The notes beneath the pieces are model-generated. The model was not told the origin of the DNA and made no database searches. It saw nothing but the letters and a program-made list of their open reading frames with translations. The position numbers were made by a program, and so were the translations under genes. From assembly GCA_047634655.1 (NCBI GenBank), contig JBLIHY010000040.1:1-19656 (forward strand): a DNA stretch of 19,656 bases, given 5' to 3'. The stretch is from CANLBN01 sp047634655 (GTDB lineage: Bacteria > Pseudomonadota > Gammaproteobacteria > Pseudomonadales > Cellvibrionaceae). Positions 1 through 7,651 of the stretch are shown here, in pieces; the first letter of the stretch is position 1; each line of letters opens with the position of its first letter.

Positions 1-171
1 GGATTCTTTGTTTAACTGATCAACTATAATTTCTCGTAAGCGATGATAATAATAAGCTGCTGTTTTTCGATTAACATTAACCAAGTCGGCAGCACAGCGC
101 GCTGTTGTTCCTGCGACAGGATGTTCTATTAGTTTAAGCTTTTTTATCCAGCTTAATCGATTCTTTCTCAT
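1..171 (-). CDS. IS1595-family transposase, N-terminal part (runs off left edge)
   Basis: The minus strand reads 57 uninterrupted codons from an ATG at 171 to the window edge. The peptide has the N-terminal signature of IS1595/ISXO2-type DDE transposases: a basic opening (MRKNRLSWIKKLKLIE), then AGTTARCAADL and NRKTAAYYYHRLREII, the helix-turn-helix-like segment that precedes the catalytic DDE domain in this family. The catalytic part lies outside the window, so it cannot be said whether the element is intact. The sequence just outside the start codon (172-179, reading GGGACACT on the coding strand) could be the outer end of the element, since family ends often begin with G runs; the start codon would then be almost at the terminus. 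Family call is firm from motif recognition, completeness is unknown. Confidence 0.82.
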   Translation of the reverse strand, partial: MRKNRLSWIKKLKLIEHPVAGTTARCAADLVNVNRKTAAYYYHRLREIIVDQLNKES

Positions 172-652
172 AGTGTCCCATTTTTTAATATAAAAGCCTT
201 AACAAGGGAAAAGAACCAAATTGTTCTTTCCGGCTAGCAATACTGTTCTGACAATGAGAGCCGGCAGCTTCAAGCGAATCGAAGTTTCATGGCAATAACA
301 GCGGGAGTAGCCTCGTGGTTGAAGCCTTTGGTCGGGCTGAGCGCTTAGTATCAGTTCGCTCGTGGTTTTACTGGGATTATAGAAACGAAGTGATTTCCGG
401 AATTTTGTCTTTCAACTGGGTCTACACTCGACTAGAAACACTCGCGGCATATTTTTTCATCTTTGATCAATAGTGGAAGATTCAATACCACATCAATTCG
501 TCAAGTAGATAATCATCGATTAATAGAAACAACAAATTGGGCCAGTTTGTTTGCCGTATCCTGCTGGAAGCGCGGCTCTTTGCAAATTCTACAGCAGTAA
601 AGTCTGGCAATAGCCGCGGTGTACGTAACAACTCGTGTACTTTATAGGCTCA
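172..652. other. Gene-poor stretch between the transposase fragment and the AlgP-like gene
   Basis: No convincing gene is seen here on either strand. The longest open stretch, 258-473 on the plus strand, has no ATG and no ribosome binding site; its translation matched nothing I recognise. A CCGGCT/AGCCGG inverted repeat (230-235 and 261-266) is short and not followed by a T run. The stretch may be eroded coding DNA or the target region of the adjacent IS element. Confidence 0.5.
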
Positions 653-1237
653 TCAGCTAGAGCTTATGTCGGAGGAGGATGTTATTTTTGGTGGACGACC
701 TCGTCTTTTAGCACCTGGTTTTGGAGCCGCGGAAGGCATTTTCCTTACCGCCTTCTTAACGATTATTTTTTTTTCAGCTCTCTTTTTGGCCGCAACTTTT
801 TTAGCCTTTACAGCAAATTTCTTGGCATCAAGCTTTTCTTTTTTAACCAGTATAGCTTCAGTTTTAACAATCGACTTATCAATAACAGCTGCTTTCTTGG
901 CAGCTTCAATTGTCACTTTTAGCGCTTCTTTGGATGCGACTAGATTTTCTTTCATTTCGTCGAGCGCTATTCTCGTTGATTCAACCCCCTTCACTGCCGC
1001 AGCTAGTTGTCTTATCTTGGCTGGACTTTCTTTCTTTTTTCGAATGACCGACAACTTGTCAGTAGCTGTTTTTATCTTTTTTCTCTGAGTGGCGACAGCC
1101 TTGCTAGTCTTGGCAATTTCTTTTTCAAGATCTGATCGTCTCTTTTTACGTGCACTGACAAGTTCATCTTTAATTTTGGCGATTTCCAGCTCGAGCTTCT
1201 CGACAGGATCGACGGCAGTTTTTCGGCGGGCAGGCAT
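653..1237 (-). CDS. AlgP-like, histone H1-like lysine/alanine-rich DNA-binding protein
   Basis: A 194-residue, very basic protein. The N-terminal part (about residues 10-140) is rich in Lys, Glu, Ala and Ile with heptad-like spacing, consistent with a long coiled coil. Residues about 140-175 are a Lys/Ala/Val-rich stretch. The C-terminus carries an AT-hook core (KRRGRPPK) and ends in a short serine-rich tail. This order (coiled coil, KA-rich region, AT-hook) matches the AlgP/AlgR3 family, histone H1-like proteins that bind DNA and influence alginate gene expression in Pseudomonas. The ATG at 1237 has AAGGA about 10 bases upstream and begins MPARRKTAVDPVEKLE, a start I associate with this family. 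In Pseudomonas algP lies near algR and heme genes; none of those neighbours are visible here. A role in nucleoid organisation is inferred; low complexity makes exact orthology uncertain. Confidence 0.75.
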   Translation of the reverse strand: MPARRKTAVDPVEKLELEIAKIKDELVSARKKRRSDLEKEIAKTSKAVATQRKKIKTATDKLSVIRKKKESPAKIRQLAAAVKGVESTRIALDEMKENLVASKEALKVTIEAAKKAAVIDKSIVKTEAILVKKEKLDAKKFAVKAKKVAAKKRAEKKIIVKKAVRKMPSAAPKPGAKRRGRPPKITSSSDISSS

Positions 1238-1297
1238 AGTTACATTATCCTTCTATAGATTTATGAATTGTCTTAGTTTTTTCTTTTAACTTTCGCG

Positions 1298-1303
1298 ATT
1301 ATA
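1298..1303 (-). promoter_or_regulatory. Candidate -10 box for the AlgP-like gene
   Basis: The minus strand reads TATAAT here, about 60 bases upstream of the ATG at 1237, preceded directly by CTG and followed by a G/C-containing start region. No good -35 hexamer lies 16-18 bases upstream. The surrounding 150 bases are AT-rich. Assignment rests on the perfect -10 match alone. Confidence 0.4.
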
Positions 1304-1724
1304 CAGTTTGTGGCTTGAGAAGAAATATTGTGAAACTTTTTTATAGAGAAAATTAGGGGTTTTTTCAAAAAAATATCAAACTTCTAACTTTCTATTGAGG
1401 TTTTCATCTGTTTTGAAAAATCTACAGAAAAATTTCGATAATTTTATTAATTATAAAATCGATTTAACATCAGCTTCTTCAAGAAAAAACAAACGATCTG
1501 CTTGCGGATTTTTTGTGATTAAGTGTCAAATTTTTCAAGAAACCAACCTATGGCCAGATATAGCGACTGACATTTTTCTGGAGAAAGAATGATTTCTTCT
1601 TTTTGCCATAAGTAATGTTTTACAACTGAACCGATTATGCTGACCTAAAATGGCATGCGGCAAAAACGATCACCTCGAGAACTGTCGTGCGACACAGTCA
1701 AACAGCTGACAAGACTATTGATAG

Positions 1725-1874
1725 ATACTAGAACCTATTTCAAAATAGAATTTTAGTATTTTTGGTGATCTCTAACCTAAAGAAAATGGCTTATTTCCTG
1801 GAGGGAAAATCACTTTCTAGACGCTGAAGGACTCGAATTTATGAATAAATCAATTTTGAAATAAGCTCTAGTAT
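1725..1874. repeat. MITE-like element bounded by about 28-bp imperfect inverted repeats
   Basis: The left end (1725-1753) begins ATACTAGAACCTATTTCAAA and the right end (1847-1874), read on the other strand, begins ATACTAGAGCTTATTTCAAA. They differ at two positions in the first 22, with a one-base indel further in. The interior (about 90 bases) encodes nothing recognisable. The size (150 bp), terminal repeats and CTAG at each end suit a miniature inverted-repeat element or an internally deleted insertion sequence; CTAG is used as a target duplication by some IS5-family elements, but being palindromic it cannot be told apart from the repeat itself here. The parent element is not in the window. 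Confidence 0.55.
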
Positions 1875-1885
1875 AATTCATTTAG

Positions 1886-2020
1886 CGTGGATCCATATTG
1901 GCTTATTTTGGTTATAAAAAATTGAACAATCAGCTCCATAAACATCTCGACTATCGAATACCCAAAGAAGCTTTCTTGGAAAATACGGGTGGCGGACTCA
2001 CGGTTCAAATTCATCCTTAA
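1886..2020 (+). pseudogene. Remnant of an IS3-type transposase, C-terminal tail
   Basis: An open stretch without a start codon, following an in-frame TAG at 1883-1885, encodes about 44 residues ending at a TAA at 2018-2020. It contains LAYFGYKKLNNQLHKHLDYR followed by IPKEAFLE, which lines up with the conserved end of the integrase core of IS3-family transposases (YYNxxRLHxxLxYxTPxEV). The asparagine-rich, His-Leu and Tyr-Arg-x-Pro positions are kept. The DDE catalytic residues and the upstream reading frame are absent, so this is a fossil. It begins 12 bases right of the MITE-like repeat, suggesting nested or adjacent insertions. Confidence 0.6.
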
Positions 2021-2222
2021 AAAATTAGAACTGGCCAGAATTACTCGAACGAACCAGACATCGACTTCAACTCTGGCTTTTCACTAGGGTTGCCACCCAC
2101 CGAAATTGCCTGCGACAACTTCAACAATCACTTCACTTCAGACGTGAAGACGTTGAATCCCCCTCTAAAGGGCTGGCATCTTGTCGGGGTGAATATAAAA
2201 AATAACAAGCCTTGGTGTATAG
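2021..2222. other. Upstream region of glcB
   Basis: No gene is seen. The last 50 bases probably hold the glcB promoter: TTGTCG (from the segment CTTGTCGGGG) with TAACAA 16 bases downstream is the best hexamer pair, but it is weak. No binding site for a GlcC-type regulator could be recognised, and no glcC gene is in the window. Confidence 0.35.
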
Positions 2223-2226
2223 TTGA

Positions 2227-2246
2227 TGCCTGTCATCTACCAGGCA
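2227..2246 (+). promoter_or_regulatory. Small hairpin covering the glcB ribosome binding site
   Basis: TGCCTG (2227-2232) and CAGGCA (2241-2246) are perfect inverted repeats with an 8-base loop. The only Shine-Dalgarno-like triplet for the ATG at 2253 is the AGG inside the right arm. The hairpin could damp translation initiation of glcB. The stem is only six base pairs and could be chance. Confidence 0.35.
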
Positions 2247-2252
2247 ATTATT

Positions 2253-4433
2253 ATGAAAAAAACCATTAATAAAGGTGGCTTAACGATTCATTCAGCTATA
2301 TACCAACTACTAAACGACGAAATTTTGCCGGGGCTTGAGTCGGCTCTGGACAGCGAAACTATTTGGCAAGGCTTTAGTGAAATCGTCCATGAGTTTTCAC
2401 CCGAAAATAAAGTTCTGCTTAACAAACGCGATATTATGCAGGCAAAAATCGATGCTTGGCATCAGGCTAATCCTGGACCCATTTCCGACATGGATAGCTA
2501 TAAACAGTTTCTGATAGATATCGGCTATCTAGTCACTGAAAAGGAAGATTTTTCAGTGACTACAGAGAACGTCGACGATGAGATTACCCAGATTGCCGGG
2601 CCTCAGCTGGTGGTTCCCGTCAGCAATGCACGCTTTTCCCTCAATGCCGCCAATGCGCGCTGGGGCAGTTTGTACAATGCGCTTTACGGTACTGATCTCA
2701 TTCCCGAAGATGAAGGCTATGAGCGCGGAGCCGCATTCAACGAGCGTCGCGGTATTCGAGTCATCGCTAAGGCGGCCGGCTTTTTAGATGACGCACTGCC
2801 TTTAATCGATGGCAGTAGTCACTCGGACATTGCTGAATACAAACTAAAACAATTTGTCCAGGTCAGACTGCAAGCAAAGTTACTCAATGGAAAAACAACG
2901 ACCTTGGTTGACCCCAATAAACTTATCGGTTTTGTCGGAGAATTAAACAATCCAAAAGCCTTACTGTTTAAAAATAATAATTTACATATAGAGATACAAA
3001 TTGACCGCAAACACCCTATCGGTAAAAACAGCCCATCGGGTGTCAAGGACGTCGTAATCGAATCGGCGATTAGTACTATTCAGGATTGTGAAGATTCAGT
3101 TGCTGCCGTAGACGCAGAAGACAAAACACTAGTTTATCGCAACTGGCTGGGGCTGATGAAAGGGACACTGGAAGAGAACTTTAAAAAAGGTGGCCAAACC
3201 ATAACGCGTAAACTTAACGGCGATCGTTGTTATACAAATACCCACGGCCACGCTATGAAATTACACGGCCGCAGCCTGTTACTGGTGCGCAATGTTGGCT
3301 GCTTGATGACAACCAGCGCCATCCTGGATCGAGAGAATAATGAAATACCCGAGGGAATGATGGATGCATTGTTTACTACGCTGTGCGCCATGCATGATTT
3401 CAAGGACGACAACCCCATCCATAACAGTCGCGCAAAGAGCGTATATATCGTCAAGCCGAAAATGCACGGGCCGGAAGAGGTCGCTTTTACCGATAAGCTG
3501 TTTGGACGGATTGAAGACCTGCTTAACTTACCGCGCAACACCATAAAAATTGGCGTAATGGATGAAGAGCGGCGTACAACGGTTAATTTGAAAGAGTGCA
3601 TCCGCACCGTCAAAGATCGCCTGGTATTCGTCAACACCGGGTTTCTGGATCGCACCGGCGACGAAATTCACACGTCGATGGAAGGCGGACCAATGTTGCC
3701 CAAGGAAACAATCAAACACCAGCCTTGGATATCTGCCTATGAGAATTGGAACGTCGACATCGGTTTGGCCTGTGGTTTGCCCGGACACGCACAGATTGGT
3801 AAAGGCATGTGGCCAAAGCCCGATGAAATGGCAGAAATGATGAAAACTAAAATGGCCCATCCACAAGCGGGAGCCAATTGTGCCTGGGTGCCATCGCCAA
3901 CAGCGGCAACTCTGCACGCCATGCATTACCATCAGATTAACGTTCAACAGCGGCAACGGGAATTAGCCTCTCGACACCGTGCCAATCTCAATGATATTTT
4001 AACGCCACCTTTTTTAGGCAACCAGCAATTGACCTCGGAGCAAATCCAAGCGGAACTGGACAACAACGCACAAGGTATTCTCGGCTACGTTGTTCGCTGG
4101 ATTGACCAAGGGATTGGCTGCTCGAAAGTGCCCGACATCAATAACATTGGTCTTATGGAGGACAGGGCTACCTTGCGCATTTCCAGTCAGCATATTGCCA
4201 ACTGGTTGCGCCATAACATCTGCTCTAAGGAACAAGTTCTAGACACCATGAAGCGCATGGCGCGCATAGTCGATCGACAAAACGTAGATGATCCTGCCTA
4301 TCGCCCCATGGCTCCCGACTTCGATGGCTTTGCTTTTATCTCTGCTTGCGACTTGGTATTAAAAGGATGCGCGCAGCCCAACGGCTATACGGAACCTCTA
4401 TTAAATATTTATCGTACTAAGGCCAAATCTTAA
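2253..4433 (+). CDS. glcB: Malate synthase G
   Basis: Encodes 726 residues, close to the 723 of E. coli GlcB, and aligns with it along its whole length. The enzyme condenses glyoxylate with acetyl-CoA and water to give malate and CoA, in the cytoplasm. Conserved stretches seen include GPQLVVPVSNARF, NAANARWGSLYNALYGTD, the DCEDSVAAVDAEDK segment of the barrel, YIVKPKMHGPEEVAF, GVMDEERRT, NTGFLDRTGDE, AQIGKGMW, GCSKVPD and MEDRATLRISSQ. The Asp of that last motif (residue 637) matches the family's catalytic base. The ATG at 2253 is chosen because MKKTINKGGLTIH fits the family N-terminus; an in-frame ATG at 2226 and TTG at 2223 would add nine or ten residues with no better ribosome site. It heads the glc cluster, with glcG 73 bases downstream. 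The reading frame is intact, unlike glcD and glcF below, so it is probably still used, perhaps with isocitrate lyase. Confidence 0.97.
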   Translation: MKKTINKGGLTIHSAIYQLLNDEILPGLESALDSETIWQGFSEIVHEFSPENKVLLNKRDIMQAKIDAWHQANPGPISDMDSYKQFLIDIGYLVTEKEDFSVTTENVDDEITQIAGPQLVVPVSNARFSLNAANARWGSLYNALYGTDLIPEDEGYERGAAFNERRGIRVIAKAAGFLDDALPLIDGSSHSDIAEYKLKQFVQVRLQAKLLNGKTTTLVDPNKLIGFVGELNNPKALLFKNNNLHIEIQIDRKHPIGKNSPSGVKDVVIESAISTIQDCEDSVAAVDAEDKTLVYRNWLGLMKGTLEENFKKGGQTITRKLNGDRCYTNTHGHAMKLHGRSLLLVRNVGCLMTTSAILDRENNEIPEGMMDALFTTLCAMHDFKDDNPIHNSRAKSVYIVKPKMHGPEEVAFTDKLFGRIEDLLNLPRNTIKIGVMDEERRTTVNLKECIRTVKDRLVFVNTGFLDRTGDEIHTSMEGGPMLPKETIKHQPWISAYENWNVDIGLACGLPGHAQIGKGMWPKPDEMAEMMKTKMAHPQAGANCAWVPSPTAATLHAMHYHQINVQQRQRELASRHRANLNDILTPPFLGNQQLTSEQIQAELDNNAQGILGYVVRWIDQGIGCSKVPDINNIGLMEDRATLRISSQHIANWLRHNICSKEQVLDTMKRMARIVDRQNVDDPAYRPMAPDFDGFAFISACDLVLKGCAQPNGYTEPLLNIYRTKAKS

Positions 4434-4506
4434 CTTGTCATAAAATCAGAAGACCTAAAAACCCACTGATGACGGACCACTAAATCTAGAAACTCCGGAG
4501 AATAAA

Positions 4507-4929
4507 ATGCTGACTATAAAGCGTTTAAGTTTACAAGATGCCGATATGCTTATCGAAGGCGCAAAAGCAAAAGCCAACGATATTAGCGTGCCCATGTGTA
4601 TCGCCGTGACTGATGAGTCGGGAAATACAATCGCCTGCGTACGCATGGACGGAGCCAAAGCACACAGTATCATTGTGGCTCAAGACAAAGCGTTTACCGG
4701 GGGTTCCTCCCGCAAGGCAACCCACGAGTACAATGCCGTTTGTGTGCCAGGCAATTTAGCCTTTGGCATTCACACCGAAGCGGGCGGACGCATGAGTACC
4801 GTGGGTGGCGGCTATCCCATTCAAATAGACGGCGAGTTTGTCGGAGGCATTGGCGTCAGCTCCGGAACCCCGCAACAGGATATGGCAGTCGCTCAGGCTG
4901 GCATTGATTTCTTTTTAAGTCACCGATAA
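4507..4929 (+). CDS. glcG: GlcG/HbpS family protein (DUF336)
   Basis: A 140-residue protein with the full GlcG/HbpS fold signature: an N-terminal helix (SLQDADMLIEGAKAKA), the VPMCIAVTDESGN strand, the VRMDGAK turn, a central segment around DKAFTGGSSRKAT, and the C-terminal glycine-rich GGGYPIQIDGEFVGGIGVS. Family members occur in glc operons and in heme-binding sensors (HbpS); the biochemical role of GlcG is not settled. The ATG has GGAG seven bases upstream. The gene sits between glcB and the glcD remnant and shows no damage, which suggests either independent usefulness or too little time since the operon collapsed. Confidence 0.9.
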   Translation: MLTIKRLSLQDADMLIEGAKAKANDISVPMCIAVTDESGNTIACVRMDGAKAHSIIVAQDKAFTGGSSRKATHEYNAVCVPGNLAFGIHTEAGGRMSTVGGGYPIQIDGEFVGGIGVSSGTPQQDMAVAQAGIDFFLSHR

Positions 4930-4977
4930 ATTACGCGACAACGTGCAGATACCAGACAATCGAAAAAAGTAGTCGCC

Positions 4978-5830
4978 ATGAACGTTAGCGCAACAGAGCT
5001 AGCCGATAAGTTTCGACAATTTATAGATCCCGAAACTCAGAAAGTCCACGAGTGCGATGGTCTCAGTGCCTACTGTGAAATGCCAATGATGGTATTGCTG
5101 CCAGAGACCACCGAGCAAGTACAACAAATCATGCGTCTGTGTTACGCCAATGGTGTCCCGGTTGTCGCTCGCGGCGCGGCCACTAGCTTGTCCGCTGGAG
5201 CCACCCCAAATAAAGAAGGGATAGCTCTGTCACTGGCAAAATTTAAAAAGTTATCGCGGTCGATCCCCTGGCGCGAATAACGCGAGTCCAACCGGGAGTA
5301 CGCAATCTTGCTATTACCGAAGCGGCCTCTGCTCACGGTTTGTACTACGCCCCCGATCCCTCTTCGCAAATTGCCTGTAGCATTGGTGGAAATGTGGCTG
5401 AAAATGCGGGCGGAGTCCACTGTTTGAAATATGGTCTAACCGTGCACAACGTACTCAGTCTGCAGATGGTTACTACTAAAGGTGAACGGCTGACTATAGG
5501 TAACCAAGGCCTCGATAGTTACGGACCTGACTTACTGGCATTAATAAACGGCTCCGAGGGTATGCTGGGGATCGTTACCGAGATCACAGTAAGATTGCTG
5601 CCACAGCTCGAAAAAGCACGGGTCGCACTAGCCGGATTTGACTCAGTAGAGACCGCTGGGGATGTTGTCGGCGAGGTTATTGCACGCGGCCAACTGGCCT
5701 TTGTATTGACTGAAATCAACAAGCTATCGACAGAATATGGCTTGCGCGTCACCAACGTGTTTCATGCAGGGGACGGTAATTTGCATCCACTAATCCTATT
5801 TGATGCCAACGTGCCCGGAGAATTTGCCTT
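4978..5830 (+). pseudogene. glcD: Glycolate oxidase FAD-binding subunit, decayed and truncated
   Basis: Intact GlcD (about 499 residues in E. coli) binds FAD and oxidises glycolate to glyoxylate in the membrane-linked GlcDEF complex. Here the N-terminus is recognisable (HECDGLSAY, VPVVARGAATSLSAGATP). The frame breaks at the A run 5245-5249: a sixth A would restore KVIAVDPLARITRVQPGVRN and the FAD-site segment SSQIACSIGGNVAENAGGVH that follows in another frame. A second lesion is an in-frame loss of roughly 100 codons near 5695-5705, where VVGEVIARGQL jumps to LSTEYGLRVTNVFHAGDGN. A third is loss of about 90 C-terminal codons: similarity stops after LILFDANVPGEFA and joins glcF. The A-run shift could be a sequencing error, but the deletions cannot. 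A functional product is very unlikely. Confidence 0.92.
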
Positions 5831-6669
5831 ATCCCAGACGGTTTGGCTTTTTTCTGTTCTGAGGGCAATTACTTCGACCGTTAATGCCCAAGGCCCTGAG
5901 AGCGAATACTCCCCTTAAAAAATACGCATCTGCTTGGCCGGATAAAGCACATGCAAGAAAGATGATTGCATTGGCGGGTTGCGTGCAATCTAAGGCCACC
6001 CCCAATACTAACGCGGCGGCGGCGAGAGTTCTGAACAAACCGGGAATTACCCTGGTTAAAATCCCAAAAGCCGGTTGCTGTGGCGCCGTAGATTACCATT
6101 TAGCCGCTCACGATGACGGGCTCGAGTTCATGCGAAAAAATATCGATGCTTGGTGGCCCAGCATCGCAGCCGGCGTCGAGACTATTGTGATGACCTCATC
6201 CGGGTGTGGTGCAATGGTAGGCGATTACGGCGCACTGCTCGCACACGACCCTAGCTACGCTGAAGAAGCCCGAAAAGTAAGCGAACTCACTAAAGATCTC
6301 AGTGAAGTTGTGCTGGCAGAAGATTTGAGCTCGCTAACGATTAGCGAATAAAAAGCGACCGGCTATCACTGCCCTTGCACCTTGCAACACGGACAAAAAC
6401 TCAAGGGTACGGTTGAAACCATCATAAAAAAGGTCGGCGTTCCCCTGGTATCGACCAAAAATAACCACCTCTGCTGTGGCTCAGCCGGAACCTACCCAAT
6501 ACTTCAAAAGAAAACCAGTCAACAATTACTGGAAAATAAGCTATCGGCTTTGATGCTTAACAATCCGGAATAGCTTATTACAGCGAACGTAGGTTGCCAG
6601 ATTCACCTGGAATCAAAGGCCACTGTACCGGCGAAACATTGGATCGAAATACTCGACAGTGAGCCATGA
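5831..6669 (+). pseudogene. glcF: Glycolate oxidase iron-sulfur subunit, 5'-deleted and with in-frame stops
   Basis: This matches the C-terminal two thirds of GlcF, the iron-sulfur subunit that passes electrons from GlcDE towards quinones. The first about 125 codons, holding both 4Fe-4S cysteine clusters, are gone. The remaining frame is continuous from about 5830 to TGA 6667-6669 apart from three stops: TGA at 5860, TAA at 6349 and TAG at 6571. Both cysteine-rich CCG-type repeats are visible: AGCCGAVDYHL with TSSGCGAMV, and CPCTLQHGQK with HLCCGSAGTY and NVGCQIHLE. The last stop replaces the residue before LITANVGC; the middle one falls just before KATGYHCPC. A start at 5884 could give a 155-residue fragment, but without the clusters it would not work. 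glcE, normally between glcD and glcF, has been lost completely. Confidence 0.92.
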
Positions 6670-7006
6670 GTGTTGACATCCATCATCAACTGTCCAGCTA
6701 TGCCGTCGTCACCGATGTACGCTGGCAATCATCTGTGTGATGTCTACTCGTTCAAAAAACGAGGATAATTTTAGTTAAAATATCGCCCATTGCTTGCACT
6801 GTAGCGCCACTCGCTCTACTCTGATCAGCTGGGGTTAGCCACTGGCTTAGTCTTAATTCACAGCTAAATTAGCGATCTAGATCAAAAACAATTCGCCTTC
6901 CTCTCACTGGCTAACAATTAAAGATTGGGTGCATCACCCAGGCTCATTCTCTCGCCATAGCGAAATTTTTTGGCATTAATATTTTAGCGCTACGGATACC
7001 CATTTT
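6670..7006. other. Intergenic region between the glcF remnant and nudF
   Basis: No gene is seen on either strand. It presumably holds the nudF promoter, but no convincing hexamer pair stands out. A perfect TGGGTG/CACCCA inverted repeat with a CAT spacer (6926-6940) lies 67 bases before nudF and could be an operator. In many gammaproteobacteria tolC is divergent from nudF at this place; no trace of tolC is visible here. Confidence 0.4.
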
Positions 7007-7651
7007 ATGATCGATAAGTTGCCATCTTCCACTTCATTTCAAGACGATCACGTAAAAATCGTGGAACGTGAGACGGTATTTGAAGGCTTCTTTAAAATGG
7101 AACGGGTGCAACTGCATCATCGATTATTCGAAGGTGGCTGGAGCAAACTACTTACCCGCGAAGTCTTTGTGCGCAATCCAACAGTGGGCGCCGTCATGTA
7201 CGATCCATTGAACGACCTGATTGGTTTGATAGAACAGTTTCGCATCGGAGCCTGCGGCACCGAGAAAAGTCCCTGGCTATTCGAAGTGGTCGCGGGCATC
7301 GAGGAGAAAACAGACGAGTCAAAAGCAGCGATAATCACGCGTGAACTGCGTGAGGAAGCCAACATGGTCCCAGAACGCTTAATGCCTATTTGTGACTATT
7401 TTCCCAGCCCGGGAGGCTCAACAGAATCCATGACACTATTTTGTGCTCTAGGCGACTTATGCGAGCTTGGTGGCGTTCACGGCTTGCCCGAAGAAGGCGA
7501 AGATATCCGAGTTTGGATACAACCGGCAGAAGCTATTTTGGACGATCTCTATTCCGGGAAGTACAACAATTCCGCCACATTAATTTGTCTTCAATGGCTG
7601 ACCATCAATCGCGCACAACTGCGGAAGTCCCTATCTAATGATGCCCCATAA
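7007..7651 (+). CDS. nudF: ADP-ribose pyrophosphatase, Nudix family
   Basis: A 214-residue Nudix hydrolase of the ADP-ribose diphosphatase type, which splits ADP-ribose to AMP and ribose 5-phosphate. Visible features are the N-terminal YxGFFKMERVxLHHRLFEGG-like entry (here residues 26-44), EQFRIGA (76-82), the Nudix box around residues 97-120, and SPGGSTES downstream (134-141), a loop typical of ADP-ribose hydrolases. The Nudix box is irregular: GIEEKTDESKAAIITRELRE has one extra residue between the first Gly and the REUxEE core, and the usual Gly after EEx is Asn119. The metal-binding E113, E116 and E117 are kept, so activity is likely. It opens the block nudF-yqiB-cpdA-yqiA-parE, as in E. 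coli; its end overlaps the next start by 14 bases, implying co-translation. Confidence 0.92.
   Translation: MIDKLPSSTSFQDDHVKIVERETVFEGFFKMERVQLHHRLFEGGWSKLLTREVFVRNPTVGAVMYDPLNDLIGLIEQFRIGACGTEKSPWLFEVVAGIEEKTDESKAAIITRELREEANMVPERLMPICDYFPSPGGSTESMTLFCALGDLCELGGVHGLPEEGEDIRVWIQPAEAILDDLYSGKYNNSATLICLQWLTINRAQLRKSLSNDAP

Noticed and set aside
258..473. 72-codon open stretch without ATG
   Set aside because: Only a GTG start at 315 is available, with no ribosome site and no recognisable similarity.
635..1289. Plus-strand open frames opposite the AlgP-like gene
   Set aside because: They are Phe/Ser/Leu-rich mirror images of the lysine-rich minus-strand gene, with no family match.
1395..1592. 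A 65-codon plus-strand frame in the AT-rich gap
   Set aside because: No ribosome site, no recognisable family, composition like the surrounding non-coding DNA.
3162..3171. GGGACACTGG in glcB resembling the possible IS1595 end
   Set aside because: It lies inside a conserved, intact coding region; chance match.
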